NCBI RefSeq assembly: GCF_003063375.1
Contig: NZ_NERY01000004.1
Location: 62,001 to 126,000 of the forward strand
DNA from: Limnohabitans sp. MMS-10A-178
Lineage (GTDB): Bacteria > Pseudomonadota > Gammaproteobacteria > Burkholderiales > Burkholderiaceae_C
Reading direction: 5' to 3'
Length of the DNA stretch: 64,000 bases
Under the pieces are notes generated by a model. That model was not told the origin of the DNA. It worked only from the letters and a program-made list of their open reading frames with translations, and searched no databases. A program made the position numbers and the translations under genes. Positions 63,473-64,000 of the stretch are shown here, piece by piece; position 1 is the stretch's first letter; each line of letters starts with the position of its first letter.

Positions 63473-64000
63473 TTATCGAGTTCTCGACAAACGAGGGTCG
63501 AGCAGGTCACGCAGTCCATCGCCCATCAAGTTAAGACCCAGCACCGCCAGAGCAATGGCCATGCCCGGGTACACCGCCAACATGGGTGCTTGAAACATTT
63601 GTGATTGCGCTTCATTGAGCATGCGGCCCCAACTGGGGTTGGGGGGTTGGGTGCCCAGCCCCAAGTAAGACAAAGCGGCTTCGGCCAAGATGGCAATGGC
63701 AAATTGCACGGTGGCTTGAACAATGAGCACACTGGCCACGTTGGGCAACACATGCCCCCAAGTAATGGCCCATTTGGTTTTACCGGCGGCCTTGGCTGCC
63801 AAGGTGAAGTCGCGCGACCAAATGGCATTGGCAGCGCCCCGCGTGATGCGTGCAAACACAGGGATGTTGAAAATACCAATGGCGGTGATGCTGACCACCA
63901 AACCCGGACCATAAATGGCAGTGAGCAAAATAGCCGAGAGCAACGCTGGGAAAGCAAAGGTGAAGTCGGCAATGCGCATAACCACCTCTTCCACCCAACC
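63473..64000 (-). CDS. Peptide ABC transporter permease, DppC/OppC-like, 5' end missing
   Basis: The last 175 or so residues of a polytopic permease are visible; the start lies beyond the right edge. At least three transmembrane segments and the EAA-type coupling loop (RGAANAIWSRDFTLAAKAAGKTKW) mark it as a BPD_transp_1 domain. Ending with GLNLMGDGLRDLLDPRL is typical of DppC. The gene reads into the two ATPase genes with a 16-nt gap. The partner DppB-like permease is expected just outside the window. Confidence 0.9.
   Translation of the reverse strand, partial: GWVEEVVMRIADFTFAFPALLSAILLTAIYGPGLVVSITAIGIFNIPVFARITRGAANAIWSRDFTLAAKAAGKTKWAITWGHVLPNVASVLIVQATVQFAIAILAEAALSYLGLGTQPPNPSWGRMLNEAQSQMFQAPMLAVYPGMAIALAVLGLNLMGDGLRDLLDPRLSRTR

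Overview
The window looks like a chromosomal segment of a betaproteobacterium, most likely a freshwater Comamonadaceae (Limnohabitans/Rhodoferax-like; the taxon is an inference from protein style, gene order and moderate GC). I can support 58 protein-coding genes (two cut by the window edges), one leader peptide, one candidate small ORF and a set of regulatory sites. I saw no tRNA, rRNA, insertion sequence, prophage or CRISPR array.

Layout. 1-5.5 kb: an edge-truncated IscR-like Rrf2 regulator, a degenerate pseudouridine-synthase-like protein, a Nudix/metallo-beta-lactamase fusion, then dapF-DUF484-xerC. 5.5-9.5 kb: an RlmI-like methyltransferase, a COG0523 metal GTPase and a DksA-family protein with a very long basic tail. 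9.7-28.1 kb: a complete dcw (division and cell wall) cluster, mraZ-rsmH-ftsL-ftsI-murE-murF-mraY-murD-ftsW-murG-murC-ddl-ftsQ-ftsA-ftsZ, plus lpxC, nearly all with 4-11 bp overlaps. 28-38.9 kb: ruvC; an RNB ribonuclease-tonB-like-aroE-mtgA operon; rodA; tldD; aroG behind a phenylalanine attenuator; and mpl. 38.9-45.6 kb: an unknown protein, a TlpA-like thioredoxin, accB-accC-prmA, a DUF3426 protein, a histone-H1-like protein and nrdB. 45.6-52.2 kb: nrdA, ampD, a PP0621-type protein, a CcsA-like protein and ffh. 52.2-64 kb: a more accessory, catabolic part with a glutamine-synthetase-like ligase and Rieske oxygenase pair, miaB, DUF2889, an aconitase-type hydratase (two subunits) plus isocitrate-lyase-type lyase operon, and a peptide ABC transporter running off the right edge.

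How it works together. Much of the window serves the envelope: precursor synthesis (dapF, murC-G, ddl, mraY), polymerisation (ftsI, ftsW, rodA, mtgA), recycling (mpl, ampD), division (ftsL, Q, A, Z) and lipid supply (lpxC, accBC). MraZ, NrdR and phenylalanine attenuation are the readable control circuits.

The most unusual signals are these. (1) At ten genes a -10-like hexamer ends exactly 6 nt before the ATG with no convincing Shine-Dalgarno in most cases (7 nt at two more), predicting widespread leaderless mRNAs. (2) A Phe-rich leader peptide with mutually exclusive antiterminator and terminator sits before aroG. (3) An aconitase-type hydratase plus C-C lyase operon has altered substrate motifs. 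(4) An IscR-like protein lacks all cluster cysteines. (5) A pseudouridine-synthase-like protein lacks the catalytic Asp. (6) A long inverted repeat lies at 6753-6833 and a triple hairpin lies between nrdB and the histone-like gene.
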